From: Paracentrotus lividus
Lineage: Eukaryota; Echinodermata; Echinoidea; Camarodonta; Echinidae
Direction: 5' to 3'
NCBI GenBank assembly: GCA_940671915.1
Contig: CALNVZ010003426.1
Coordinates: forward strand, 277,398-341,397
Length of the DNA: 64,000 bases
Positions 36,511 through 51,700 of the stretch are shown piece by piece (position 1 is the first letter of the stretch; every line of letters starts with the position of its first letter). Made by a program: the position numbers and the translations under genes. Under the pieces are notes generated by a model. The model worked only from the letters and a program-made list of their open reading frames with translations. It had not been told where the DNA came from and made no database searches.

Positions 36511-39234
36511 ACATACATACATACATACATACATACATACATACATACATACATACATACATACATACATACATACATACATACATAGCGCTTTTTCCAT
36601 TTAAGAAATGCCCAAAGCGCTTCACAATACATATAAGTAAAAATACTTTTGCTCTTCAAGTGCTTACAATCTATAGACAAAATAAGTAGGTTTTCAATTT
36701 CTTCTTAAACAATGAGACTGAACGACATGAGCAAAGTTCAATAGGGAGACTATTCCAAATCATCAACATCATCAAGATCATCATCATCATCATCCAAAGT
36801 GATAATCTCTTCCCTACCCTCTTATCTGCTGCATGATGCTGTCCCTCTTCACTGATTTGATGTTCTCCACCAAAAAGGATGTCTTTGTCTCTTCCTCTTT
36901 CTTCTCCTGCTCTGACAACCAGCTTGTCACTGCCTTGTTATCCTCCCACAGATACGACTACAAACAGAGAAAAAGATAGTATTGAGAATGAAATGCTCTT
37001 TTACCTTAAATTTAGCAGAGTTACTGTCATATGGTATTCAAGGATTCAAGTACATGTAATTCCAACAGCTGTGGAAACTGCATATAAAAGAAATGCAAAG
37101 GTCATTCATGGCATGTACACGTAAAGCATCTTCAGTCCATCAACTGATCCACTAGACTACATGTACAAATGTACATGTCTGACAACCACATGTACATGTA
37201 CAATATGTGGCGGTATATGCAAAATATGCCTTTCCAACTCTAATCATTGACATACAATCGATTGAGCTCATTTGTACACTATCTGAAGAGGGATCATGTC
37301 ATTTGATTGCTATCAACTGTGACTCTAGGAAACTTAATTAATCACATTATGCTGTGAAGTTGCCTTTTGTTTTTCAATTGCTTCTTTTATTTTTCTGGTT
37401 TATTTATTTATTTTTGTTCATTTTCTTATACTTGTAGATTTGATTCACTCCTTGGGTTTTATTTCCAGATATCGCAATAATGGGAAAGTGAAACGGATGC
37501 ATGTCAACCTGATATCACCTCACCTTCACATATAGAAACTCTATCATACATGTATTTCTCATCAAATCTCAAAGCTAGCTTTGATTTTTGTGGTCCAAAA
37601 TTGTGGAATAGTTTGCCAGCCCATATACGTTCTAATACATCAGTTGAATCATGTAAAAGACATCTTAAGACTTATTTATTTTTATTGTAGTGTACTATTG
37701 GAGAGCTCTATGTAAAGTGCATAGAGCAGTTTTTAATTTGATTATGCGCTATATAAGAACCAGTTTATTATAGGTTTTCCCGGCCAATTTCATACATTTA
37801 TCATCCGTTTTCATTTAATGTGTATTCAAATTCGTGTGTTTGATGCGACAGACTGACTTTGGTCAAACAATTACGTGTTCATGCTCTCAAATTCGTTTTT
37901 AGACACACGAAGTAATGGATGCAAAGTTCAAATTCGGATATAGGCATTTAATTTCATTATGTGTGCATTCAAATTAGTGCGGATTTGAGTATACGGAATG
38001 AAATGTCGACAGGATGAAGACGAATTTGAATAGTTATTGCCGAATGTATATGCTTATTATGTGAATTAGAATGCGTAAATACGAAATCGATCACAACAAT
38101 CGTTAACTTTTATGACTGAATACGATTTTGACTGGCAACATTTCGATGCATCAGCGTTTTTTCCGAAAATGAATGCCTCTTATATGCAATTGATTGACAA
38201 AACAATGAAATTGGCCGGGAAAACCTATATTATTATTATTAAATCTAATTTAATTGTCATACCGCTTCAAGTGGTTAGTTAAATAAAATCTACTCACATT
38301 GACAGTTCCCAGGTCTTCAACAAACCATCTCCTGAGCATAGATTGAATCTCACCATGGGAAAGCTTAGGGTTGGCTGTTGAGATCCTCTTGATTACTGCA
38401 TGCTCCAGGATCAGACGACGTAACCTCCAGTAGAAGAATGTTCGAGACTTCTTCCACTTCAGAATTTCCTGCAGAGTGACAATGGATACATGTAAACTTT
38501 TTAATTTTCTGCTCTCTTAATCCATTGCAAATGGAAGAAAGAAATGCTAATTTGAAAAGTGTAACTTATCAGTGGAGAAAGTTGTTGTAGACTGCAACAA
38601 ATACACAAAATGGCAGCCTTCAATATTTTTGGTTAAAAAACAAGTTTTCACCAAAACATTTGATTTGTAATGAATTGATTTATACGTGTACATAAGAATT
38701 TTAAGTACATGTACTTCCACAAAATTTGGCGTAAATATTCATACTATGAGTCGTAAAACCTGAAAACATCAAAAACCACAATCAACAATTTAAAACAATC
38801 CAGACTTACTAAAATAACTCCTTCTCCTTTCACAGAGATTTACAATAAATTGGTTACATGTACATGTATCAAGAACAAACACAAAATGTGTATGATTTCT
38901 ACCTCATTTGAACTATAAAACAATCCCTAAAAACCGGTGAGGGCTTTACTTACTGAAATGACCCCTTTCTCTAGCATGCGACCTGCGCGGTCATGTAGGT
39001 CAGCAAAGGTCACAGCAACTGTGTGATAGATGGGCAGCAGGGCTTCTTCTCGTTCTGTTAACTGCTTTGTGAGAGCTGAAAATAAGGAAACAAAAATACA
39101 TTGAGTAAATGAGATGGTGGTACAGAGATAGAGGCTTTTCAGCATTGCTCAATGTAGGAATGGTAGCCTCTCCAATACATGTTTTTACATCATCATCACA
39201 ATTTTTCCTACATGTATCCACCTCATCTTTTTTC

Positions 39235-39268
<34 letters not shown>

Positions 39269-39904
39269 ACCACCACCACCACCACCACCATCATGACCAT
39301 TGCTGTCATTGCCATCATCATTATCATCATCAATATCATCACCATTATCATCACCGTCCAACAGTAAAAAGTATACATACCAGTCTTCTCATCCTTGCTA
39401 ATTGTAGGACTGGCTAGCTTCTCCATGATGGTAGCACAGACTGGATCGATTCGTCTCATGACCTTCACTTGGTCCTTCTTACGGAACTTGATCTCCACTG
39501 TGCCCTCAGGTTCCAGCACACCTCCTCTGTAAATATTGAAATTAATAATGATAATGCTATCATTTCAATCATCATTCTTCTTTTCACAACAATTTTTCAT
39601 TCATATCATTACTGCCATTCCTCTTACCAACACCACCACCATATTATCATCATCTTAATCCACGCATGAGACAGAGAAATTTCAAAAAAAGAGGAAAATT
39701 GCTACCAGTGAGGGAGCGTAGTGACTGAACTTCCTGGGGGTGGGTTCCGCAGAAAATTTGGAATTTTAGGTATAGAAAATTCATTTCTTTGGCTGCAACT
39801 TCGTCAAATCAATCTTGTGTTCCAAGTCTACACACAGTGAGAGCGGAAAATATTTCCAGAATACTCAATGAAAACACTGTCGACAACACCTCCGCTATGA
39901 TAAT

Positions 39905-39978
<74 letters not shown>

Positions 39979-40541
39979 GATTTTTAAAATTTATCTTTTT
40001 AATGTATTTTTTAAAATAGAATTTCAAAATCCGCGGAAATCCGCGGATCCGCAGAGAAAAATCATGCCTGATAATCATAATCATCAGAAATAGATAAGGT
40101 CTCAAGTACATGAATCTTAGACTCTCGATCAAAACAATTTGACAGGATGGTGAGACAAAGAGTGCATTCATGTACCATCATCCTCATTTTCTTCTTTTTG
40201 GGTCACTTTATGTATTACACCAGTCTAGTGTTGGACACTCATTGAAGCATTTCTCATTGTCAATGATCAGACTTATTCTTTTCTCTTCTCATCATCATTC
40301 CCACCATCATTATCCCCATCCTCATAATATTCATTGTCATCTTCTTCACTATTATCATCAACCTCATCATCAACATCATCATCATCATAATCATCATCAT
40401 CATCAATATCATCATCATCAACATCATCATCATCAATCATCATCATCATTATCATTACCATCATTATCATATTCATCATCATACCATCATTATCATATTC
40501 ATCATCATTACCATCATTATCATATTCATTACCACAACCAC

Positions 40542-40583
<42 letters not shown>

Positions 40584-43500
40584 TATCATCATCATTATCA
40601 TATTCATCACCACCACCACCATCATCATTACCATCATTATCATATTCATTGTCATACCATCATTATCATATACATCATCATTACCATCATTATCATATTC
40701 CATTACCATCATTATCATATTCATCACCACCACCACCCACCATCATCATCATCTCATCATCATCATCATCATCATTCATCATCATCATCATTTCATATTC
40801 ATCACATCATTACCATCATTATCATATTCATTGTCATACCATCATTATCATATACATCATCATTACCATCATTATCATATTCATCACCACCACCACCACC
40901 ATCATCATTACCATCATTATCATATTCATCATCATTACCATAATTATCATATGCATCACCACCACCACCACCATCACCACCAGCACCACCATCATCATCA
41001 TCATCATCGTCTACCACTACCTTCATTGACAATGTGCACACATCCATCCCGAGGGATGCCCAACACACTCAAATAAAAAGAATCAAAATAAATCTTAACA
41101 AATAAAATTGATTCGAATTTCTGTTACGCACCTGCTGTCCTGGTCAGCATACATCTCCATGTATTTATTATTGATGGATGGATCAATCACCACCCAGGAC
41201 CCTCCTCTCAGCTCTGCAAACGGTGGAATGTAGACCATAACTGGTTGCTTGTACTCGCACAGACCATCCACGATGTATGACCCATACTTCAGTACCTGCT
41301 CATACATATCTGGAAATTGATAGTAGAGAGTGGATTCAACAAAAGTACTTTACATGTATATTTTAAACATTGTTTTTAGTATTGATTGAGATCATTGGTA
41401 CTGAGATCAGTTAATGAGCCATGCTTGGATATACAGGTAGTGGGAGTATACAAGTAATACGTGTAGGTACCTTGCAAATAATCAATATTCATCTGCCTAC
41501 AAACACATTGGCCTGTATTCTGGAGCAAAGACTTACATGTAGCTTGTACGAACTGAAGTTTGAGCGAAGCTATTGTGCAATCCTTTTTGTTTATGTTGAC
41601 TGATGCATCAGACAAAAGGATGACACAATAGCTTCATTCGAACTTCAACTCATACAAACTCAGTCTTCAGAATATATAGGCCATTGAGTATCTCTTCAAA
41701 GTCATACCTCTCAAGATGTTATAAATTGGCAATAGTGGCTAATAATATAATTGTATTATTTCTTAAACACTATCACCTTCTTGGTCTTTACCAAAACCTA
41801 ACATCAGATTTGAATTCTAGCATAAATATTTAATATTTTGTAACCCCAATTAAAAGAAGAAGAAAAAAAAAAACCAATAACCTACCCTTCATTCCTCCTG
41901 AGAAACCTCTCCAGTTAGCAAAGACAATGAGTGGTAACCCTTCTCTGTTGAAGTCCTTGATAGCCTGTGCAGTCTTGAAGGCCGAGTCAGGATACCACAC
42001 CATTCCAGCTTGTGCAATAGACTAACATAGAGGAATAACAGCATTATATAAAAAATTGAAAATAAACAAAATTACAGTACTAAAATATAAACATTGTGCA
42101 AGTACATGCATGTACAGTGTGTAAATGCACTTCTCTTCAGAGTTTCTGTGAATTTTTAATTTTGAAGAAATTCCCTTTACTCTCAATTTAATCTCAATTA
42201 GCCAGCTTTGTTACTCGTTCAAAAGAGGAAGCTTACAAGGGGGTGTCTGGAAATAAGGTATAAAAGAGATATTACGTACAGATTTTCACAATTTCGGTCT
42301 AGTTGGGGGATTTTCAAACTGTGATTTTCCATAGAAGCCTCATATTAAAGTTGAAATTTCGCAAAAATAAAACCGCCATAGAAATACAATTTACATGCAA
42401 CCACTTTATACAGTACCACAAAATTCCAGCAACAAAAGAATCCAGCTGACACTAACTCACCTTTGCTTCAGATGTTGGATTGCCTGGGTCAGCAGGGATC
42501 TCAATGTTCACTGATCTAGTCTCCACAGCAACAACTCCAACAGGAATACCTCCAAGCCTTTATTATAAAAGGGGTGAACCAAGATTCAATAAATAATTAA
42601 ATTTTCTGATATTACATGACTATACAATGTACATGTACATATACATGCATATGGGTAAAATAATACTATAATAATATTAACTAGATGAATCTTCGACCGC
42701 GCACGGTCGGAAGGCATGCCTCCGTATTGCCACATCGGAAAAAAAAGGCATGCGCATGTTGGAGTATTTTACATCCATTTATACCATGACATCTTTGAGA
42801 TATTGACCCCAAATCTATTAAGTTGTATCATCACAATTATTCCAAATCAGGAAGGATGGCTACTGATGTAATAAAGGATAAACATGTTTAAGTTGATCTG
42901 CTCAAAGGCTCTTCAGAAATTGCACAAACGAGTCATTTACATAAAATAACCAGTGACCTTGATGTCCTGACCTCAAAAATCTAATCAGTTCATTCTTCCT
43001 CCCACATGAACCAAGTTTGAAGTTGATCCATAAAACGGTTCAGAAGTTACAGCAAGAACGTGCCATTCAATGTATACAAGACGTCTGTGACCCTTGACCT
43101 TTGACTTCATGACCTCAATATTATTAAATTCATTGTCCCTACCATATGCACATATGACCCAAGTTGTAGAATTGATCCGTCAAACGGTTTTAGTTATTGC
43201 GAGAACAAGCCATTTTCATGTACACAATGACCTCTGTGACCTTTGACCTCATGACCCCAAAATCTGATCAGTTCATGTCCTCCCCCATATTGTAAATATG
43301 ATCCAAGTTTGAAGTTGATCCAAACCGTTCTAAGTTATGCGAAGACAGCATTTTCACGTACACAATGACCTGTGGACCTTTGACCTCATGACCCCAAAAT
43401 CTAATAAGTTTATTGCCCTCATATATGCACATATGACCCAAGTTTCAAGTTTATCCCTCAAACGGTTCTTAACCCTATTCAGACTGGCATGTTCAAGAGG

Positions 43501-46500
43501 AGATTCTGACTGGGGGGGGGTCAATTTGACCCCCCCTGAGATCTCGGCCGCGGATGGTCGATTGCCGTGAAATTTTGCACGAACGTTGCTGCACATGTAA
43601 AGGGTGTCGCTGATATGTTTTTTTGAAAAAAAATTTCACATATTTATTTATGCTAATTTATGCATACTCACGTATGCAAATTAGATGCTTTTTTTATTAA
43701 AATCGTTAATATTTCATTAATAAAATATAGTTATGAAGCCAAATTTTTTCTAAAAGTTGCTGAGTAGCATAGACAACAGTATTGAATTGACAAATTCAGA
43801 AATTTCAAATTAATTGTTTTGTATTCTATTGTTTTATGAATTTCTTATGTATTCTATTGTTTTTATTTCTTATGTATTTCTTTGTTTTTGTAATTTTTTA
43901 TGCTTGAGAAATGTATTTTGATCAATATAAAGACCAATTTAATTAATCAAAAGGCTCAGAAGACACAATTATCAGTGTTATAAAGCAATTTAGAAAAAAG
44001 CAGTATTTGTACACAAACGCATGCAAAATGACGATTTTCGTTCAATTTTGGCCTGACGCGATTACGTAATGTTGCGTAACGCAACAACGGAGTGTCCGAT
44101 TTTTTCGAACTTGGTGTCAAAAGTTGCGGGACACTTGAAAGAAAAAAGTCATAAAGCGCCGGGTAGCGATTCGCAGCGGTTGCGCGGCAGTCGCGGATTT
44201 TGTTCAGGGGGTCAATTTGACCCCCCCCCAGTCTGAATAGGGTTAAGTTACCGCAAGAACGAGCCATTTTCATGTACACAATGACCTCTGTGACCTTGAC
44301 CTCATGACCCCAAATTCTAATCAGTTCATTGTCCCTACCATATGCATACATGATCCAAGTTTGAATTGACCCGTCAAACCGTTCTTAAGTTATTGCGAGA
44401 ACGAACCATTTTCATGTATACAATGACATCTGTGACCTTTGACCTTTGACCTCATGACCTAAAATCTAATCACTTCATTGCCCCTCCCATAGGCACACAT
44501 TACCAAGTTTGAAGTTGACCCGTCAAACGGTTTTTAAGTTATGGCGAGAACGAGCCATTTTCATGCATACAATGACCTCTGTGACCTTTGACCTTTGACC
44601 TAATGACCCCAAAGTCTAGATCATCGTCCCTACCATATGCATACATGATCCAAGTTTGAAAGTGATCCGTCAAACGGTTCTTAAGTTATCGCGGAAGAAA
44701 ACGGGACGGACGTACGGACGGACGGACGGACGGACAACCCGAAAACATAATGCCTCCGGCACCACCTTCGGTGGCGGAGGCATAAAAATACCAGTTATAA
44801 AGTGCTTTACCCATTACGATCCTGCACTTTACAGTGCACAACCTCCAATACTTGAGGAGCATTCCAGCTGGTTGCCTATTAGGCGAACATATGTAGTATG
44901 TACATTGTATGTGTGCAAAATATATAAAACAAACAAAACAAATCAAAACAAACAAGCAAACCTAAACATTAAAGGCAACAAATACAGTTGTGTCTTCTGA
45001 ATGTTTTGCATTATTTTGATATCCCTTCCCCATTTAGCTGTAGTGTTTGGAAAAAAGTCTCACAACGGCTAAAAAAAAACTTTCAGCATGTTCTGAACAC
45101 GCAAGCATCAGCATACATCTACATCAAATGACATACATGAGGTAAGACTGACATGGTTGCTAACTTACTTAGCTCTGCCTGCCACGACTGTCTGGGCCCA
45201 TGGTTCCATGATCTCAGAGAAGGTTCCCATGTCAAAGAATCCAGACTGCCATTCATTGCTCTTATCTGAAAATATAAGCAGGAAAAAAACCCATTACCAT
45301 TACCCTTACCCATTACCCATTTCGACCAAGGGGTAAGGTCAATTTTACCCCTGTACAAAATATATGAATGCCGAGTAAATGGTGACCTGCTTATTAGTGA
45401 CTATTGTCATGCGGGTGTCTCAAGACTGGTGAGATCATGTTCTGAAAAGAAAAATTACAAAAAAACTCTCTGTGCTCTGCTTGTGTACAAAATAGTCTAT
45501 TTCTTGAATTGTTCTCGCCGTGAAAAAAAAAAGTTTAGAAATCAATGAGGAAAGAAGAAACAATTCAATATTAATCAATCACAAGAATACACAAGAACCG
45601 CTTCAATGTTGCACTTGTCTATTTATTTGCTGTAATGATGAGTTGTAAAATGTATTTACCGTGCAAAGTCTCATGTGTACAATCTGTGATGTTACAAGAT
45701 TTTGAAAACGAATGTAATAAAATTAATTCTAATTTTGAAAGAAACTGGCTCTAAGCAACTACATGTACTTGTATAAGTTGTTGATATAAAAACTGCCACT
45801 ATGCATGTGCATGTGCATGTACAGTACTACTTATATGAAGGTTACAAACATGTCCATGACCACTAATCAAAACCAGCTCCCAATACAAGCACTCACCTGG
45901 GTTAGGTCTACCAGCAAGCATGTGTCGAGGGTCGTATGGTGTCTTAGAAGGAACAAAGTCAATCTCCCTGTCGATGGGATCCACACTGGGAATGATAGGC
46001 ACAAGGCTGTCCTTAGCCTACAAAGTGAAAACAAAAATAGTGGATGCTCGATGGTTATAAAAATATGGTTACATACATTGGTTTAAAGCTTATCATACCC
46101 TTCTCTACAAATCTAAAAGTGGCGCACAATTATATTGACACAATTTGAGACATTTACATGAAGTCATGTGCACTGCAGGCATGGAGAAAGGACAAGCAAC
46201 GTATGCTAATGTCAATCCTGATACAAGTCTTGATTGTGATTTCGAAAATTTTCTTACCCAGGCATGTCTGAGAGCTATTTGAGCGAGGGTTTTATCCCTC
46301 CAAATTTATCTTTTGAGACATTATACATTATACATGTACATGTAGGTGATCCATTTTTGTGCATTATCTGAACCACTATTTTTGGCTTTTTAATCTTTAT
46401 GATACACAAGTCATGACGGATTGTTTAATTTACCCTACAGCTAAGGAGCTATCAAATGTTTATACATCACAACCAGGTAGACCATGACTATTAATTCCTA

Positions 46501-48667
46501 CATTGTATCCAAGAGACTTGATATGGGGATAAAATACTTATCTAATTGTTTACCGAACAAGGAACCGCCCTGTCACATCTTTCTTTTTTGAGGCTATTGA
46601 ATGCAAGTCTTGAGAGAAAAATAGTGCATGAAAGTATCTAAGACCCCTTACCTTAGGCATGTATGAGAGCCATTTCAGCAGGGTCCCGACCCCGTCAAAG
46701 TCATCCTTGGAGACGTTGTGGGTGACGCCATTGTTGTGCATGATCTGGATGCCTCCTAGCTGACTGTTTGAGGTATAGACCTCCTGCCCTAGGACCTTGT
46801 TCAGAGCAGCAGCACCAGTCAGGATAATGTGGGAGTTCTCGTTCTGGACGATACGCTGACCAAGACGTACCACATAGGATCCGATGCCAATGGCTCTACA
46901 GGTGACCTGATGATCAAAAAGAAGTTGGTCACAAATTTTTTTTAATGTTTTTTATGATGTGCAGTGAATTTTCTTTTTAATTTCACAAGTCATGATCATG
47001 ACTAGTATCATCTGCGGTCAGATCAATGATAACGTAATATTTTAATAAAATCCATATTGTCAGGTGTCCAATTTACTTAACAATTCAGTATTCTTGTATT
47101 TTAAAAAATCTATTTTCGTTTTCATGTTGAGTTTTGGTTGATGATTTCAATAAATTAAATTCAATTCGGTTCAGAGGTGAGCATGATGGCACCTACTGAT
47201 ACATGCACATGAAGCCTGTAGGAGACAAGACTATATTTTATATTTCATTTGCCTCTTCCCACTCACCATATTAAGGGTAATGATCTGTTCATAGGCTCTT
47301 GACGTTCCTCCAGCAATCATTCCACTTCCTTTCAAATTCTCCACACCTAAGCCTTCATCTTTGCCTGCAGATCAGAACAAAGTTTGACTAATTAATGTTA
47401 AGAGCAGGACAATGACCAATAATAATTGGTGCATGAAGAAAGCTATGAACTACACATGTACATTGTAGGATGGGGAGTTGGGTGTCCGGAGACTTAACAG
47501 AATTGAAGCAATGTTTTTTGTCCTTAGATTAAGCCAAAAATAAAAGTTAAATAATGGTTATCATCATCAATATTTGTTCTCCACAATATTTTCTACCATT
47601 TTGTGCTAAAAACCTACAAAAACATTGCTTGTAAACCTATTCAAAGGGTCAATAAAAATAGACTGTCCGGACACGCAACCTGTCCGGACAACCAATAACT
47701 GGGTATACATGTATTCAGAAGAGTCAATAATGATAGAGCATAAAGGTTTATAGCTGAGTCATACAAGTGAAACCAAACCCGAAGCGATTTCAAACAGAAC
47801 AAAGTTTTACATTACCACAAATGTCATGCAAGGTTCGGAATCGGTTTCAATGGTGTGTCTCACATGTGTATCTCTATTTCCACGAGAGAGCGCATATGAC
47901 AATAACTCTCACATCCTACTGATTATCCTTTCAACACCTGGGTTTCCGTATCAAAAACAGTTGCAGTCAATTGCAAAATTGCAATGGTCAATCGAGACCA
48001 TCGTTGCTTGCACACTTAGATCAAAAGACTGACCGGTAAGCAATAAGAATAGTTCTTTAAAATTAACAATTGATCACAAATCTTTGTGCTATGGGGGCCC
48101 TGCATGTTGTAGTTAGAGAAAAATGGAGAGAAGATCTACATGTAGAAGACAATCTTGTTCAAGAAAAGGAACCTGGGCGAGGCTTGAACCTATATCCTTT
48201 GCGTCTTTTAGCTTGTGTTCAAGCCATTAGAATACCACATCAATAGTAGGCCTTATGACAACAGGGGAGTAATTCACTACCAGCTAAAATCAATCCAAAC
48301 TGGGATAAAATTAATTTTTAGAATCAATAGGGATGTTATAGTTCCATAGATCCATAGTTAGGATTGATTTTAAATCTTAGTGAATCACACCCCAGGGCTT
48401 AATCCATTTTAATAATAAAAATGGTAAGGACTTTTTGGCATAATAACAGCTCACCTATGATGTCTGTGATCTTGTAGCGAGACTCGCCATCTTCCTCGAT
48501 GTGATCAGCTCGGATAGAGTTCAGAGGAGTCAACTTCTTGAAGTCACTGGGGGTGAGGTACAGGTACTTGAATCCCTGTGAGGATGATAACAAACACACA
48601 TGTATTGCACGATTATGAATTTTTTTGTACATTGTACATGGGATTTCTCAAGGAGGGATTGTGCTGT

Positions 48668-48701
<34 letters not shown>

Positions 48702-51700
48702 TCGTTTTATTTACCCAGGGTATTTATTTATTTATTTATTCATTTTCAGTTTGATTTATTCAGGGTGGCCTCTTCAGTTTCGTGAACTGCTGTCCATGAG
48801 GGCCCTGATAGCCACTTCAGTTCTGACAACTGTTCCCCCAGCGGGCCCTGCATGCTGTTATTATTACCCCCAAGCTCCTTGTTAAAAGGCAACTTTAGGT
48901 ACCATTTTTGTAAGTCTTTGTTATGACTCGGCCGGGTTTCGAACTCACGACCTCCCGTTCATAAAAGCAAGAAAGGCTACCTTTTTACGGGCGCTCTAAC
49001 CGACTGAGCTCTTACAAATAGGTATTATTCAGAATACAGATGCAATGGATATGAAAACTATAACATCCTCTGAAAGTCAGTTAAGAGTTTCATCTGACTG
49101 GAAAACAAGATTATGACTATACACTGCCTTCGAACCAGAGATCTCCAGATTGCTAGACAAACACTCTTACTGATTGAGCTATGGAAAGCCCTAGCTGGTA
49201 GTGGTCCCAGGATTCCTAACCTTTCAATGCCAGTGTGGTCTTCTGAATGCAACCCGGAGGTCTCAGGTCAGGGTTCCCAGCATTTCGAGAAAACAAAATT
49301 CCCTGATTTTTCCCCGATGAAGTCTAAAAATTCCTTAATATTTATTCAAACCCATTTCCAATTTTGAGTGTTTTTTATGTTGTCGCAGCGAACAATTCGC
49401 AGTATAAAACACTAGTCTGACTTACTACTGTACTCTTTTTTTTTTTGGGGGGGGGGGGGCTAATAAAAATTCCCTGACTTTTCCCTGATTTTAAGGCATT
49501 TTTATCAAATTACCTGACTTTTCCCTGACTGGAAAAAAGAAAAACATTTTCCCCTAATTTCCGTGATCGGCTGGGAACCCTGCAGGTTCAATTCCCGGTG
49601 AATCCCATTTATTTTGCTCATTTTCAACCACTTTCAACCATACTCTTTTGAAACATTACAAAAATTATTGAAAGTGACATTCAAAAGTATTGTCAATATA
49701 AATCTGAATTCTGTTACGTTTATCCTTCATTGTGTACTTCTGCGATTCCTGATACATGTATGGTCTCCATGGGAGTTATAATGTCAATCACATTGTAAAA
49801 TCACAGAAATGTCAACACTACAGAATAATTAGAACATTAGAAATTACAGCTGAAACAAATGACTTCTCAAGAGAGAAAGCATGAATAATAACATTTTGCT
49901 CCGTCATTCAATTTTGGGAAAGCGTTCAAATCAATAGATTTCTTTCTCTTGTTAATAAGACATTTGTTCGCACTGTTTTAACTATTTTAGCTATTTGCAT
50001 TCAAATTTCTAATGTTGTAATTATTCAGTAGTGTTGGTATCACTGAAATCACTTTTACCTTCTCTGGTTCTTTAGGATCTTCCCATGCGACCTTGAAGAG
50101 ACACTTGACTTCATCAGCCATCCCTATCCTTGCTCCACTGTTAGCTGAGATGTAGATACGGGGAATCCCCTTCTCCACTGCATGGTCTGATGCTTTCTGT
50201 CATGTCAAGATCATAAGAAATTTATGTACATGACATCACAAACTTTTTGCAGGTCAAGTTAGAAGTGTACTTGTCATGAACAACCATCTATGGTCATCAC
50301 ATACAGCTTGGCCAAAAATTATTAGACCAAGCTCATTTGCTGTTATGGGACAGAGCGCTATTAATAGTAACGAAAGATCTATACTCAAATGTCAATGATA
50401 TAATTGCTGAAGAATGTACAAAAGTACACGTACACTGTACTTTTCTCTGTGTTTAATATGTTTTCTTACCATACAAAGTGAGGAACACACACACAGAAAC
50501 CCTTAAGAAAGAGCTTAGTCTCATAGGTTTTTTTTCCCAAGCTGTACATGTGCAAGATCTATAAATTGTACTGTTTTTCAGCTTGGCTGAAACACTAGAT
50601 CCAAATGTCAAAGTTAACATGTATGTGAATATTACTAATAGATATTTAGAAACAATTCTCCTACACTGGCAAGACTGTTTTTTAAAAGGTCACAAAACAA
50701 TGTCATTCCATTAACAGAAATATTGAAAATGAATAAAACAAGAAGTAACTAGATGAATCTTCGACCACGCACGGTCGGAAGGCATGCCTCCGTATTGCCA
50801 CATCGGAAAAAAAAGGCATGCGCTATGTGAGTTATAACATCCATTTATACCATGACATCTTTGAGATATTGACCCCAAATCTATTAAAGTTGTATCATCA
50901 GAATTATTTCCAACTCAGGAAGGATGGCTACTGATGTAATAAAAAGGATAAACATGTTTAAGTTGATCTGTCAAAGGTCCTTCAGAAATTGCACAAACGA
51001 GTCATTTACATAAATAACCAGTGACCTTTGATGTCCTGACCTCAAAAATCTAATTAGTTCATCTTTCCTCCCACATGACCCAAGTTTGAAGTTGATCCAT
51101 AAACGGTTCAGAAGTTACTGCAAGAACGTGCCATTTTCATGTATACAATGACGTCTGTGACCCTTGACCTTTGACTTCATGACCTCAAATATAATAAATT
51201 CATTGTTCCTACATCATATGCACACATGACACAAGTTTGATGTTCATCCATCAAACTGTTCTTAAGTTATCGCAAGAACAAGCCATTTTCACGTACACAA
51301 TGTCCTCTGTGGCCTTTGAACTTTGACGTCATGACTCTAAATTCTAATCAGTTTATTGTTCGTTCCCATATGCACATATTACCCGAGTTTGAAGATGATC
51401 CGTTACACAGTTCCTAAGTTATCACGAAAACAAAACTATTTTATATATACAATGACCTCTGTGACCTTTGACCTTTGACCCCAAAATCTAATCAGTTCAT
51501 TGCCCCTCCCATATGCACACATTACTCAAGTTTGAAGTTGACCCGTCACACAGTTCTTAAGTTATTGCGAGAACGAACCATTTCATGTATACAATGACAT
51601 CTGTGACCTTGACCTTTGACCTCATGACCCTAAAATCTTAATCAGTCATTGCCCCTCCCATAGGCACACATTACCCAAGTTTGAAGTTGACCCGTCAAAC

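Noticed and set aside
39906-39976. Poly(A) run taken as a processed pseudogene tail
   Set aside because: No coding or transcript-like sequence was recognised before it.
40170-40943. 257-codon His-rich open frame and several Asp/Met-rich frames
   Set aside because: Translation of a (CAT)n compound microsatellite in an ACC intron.
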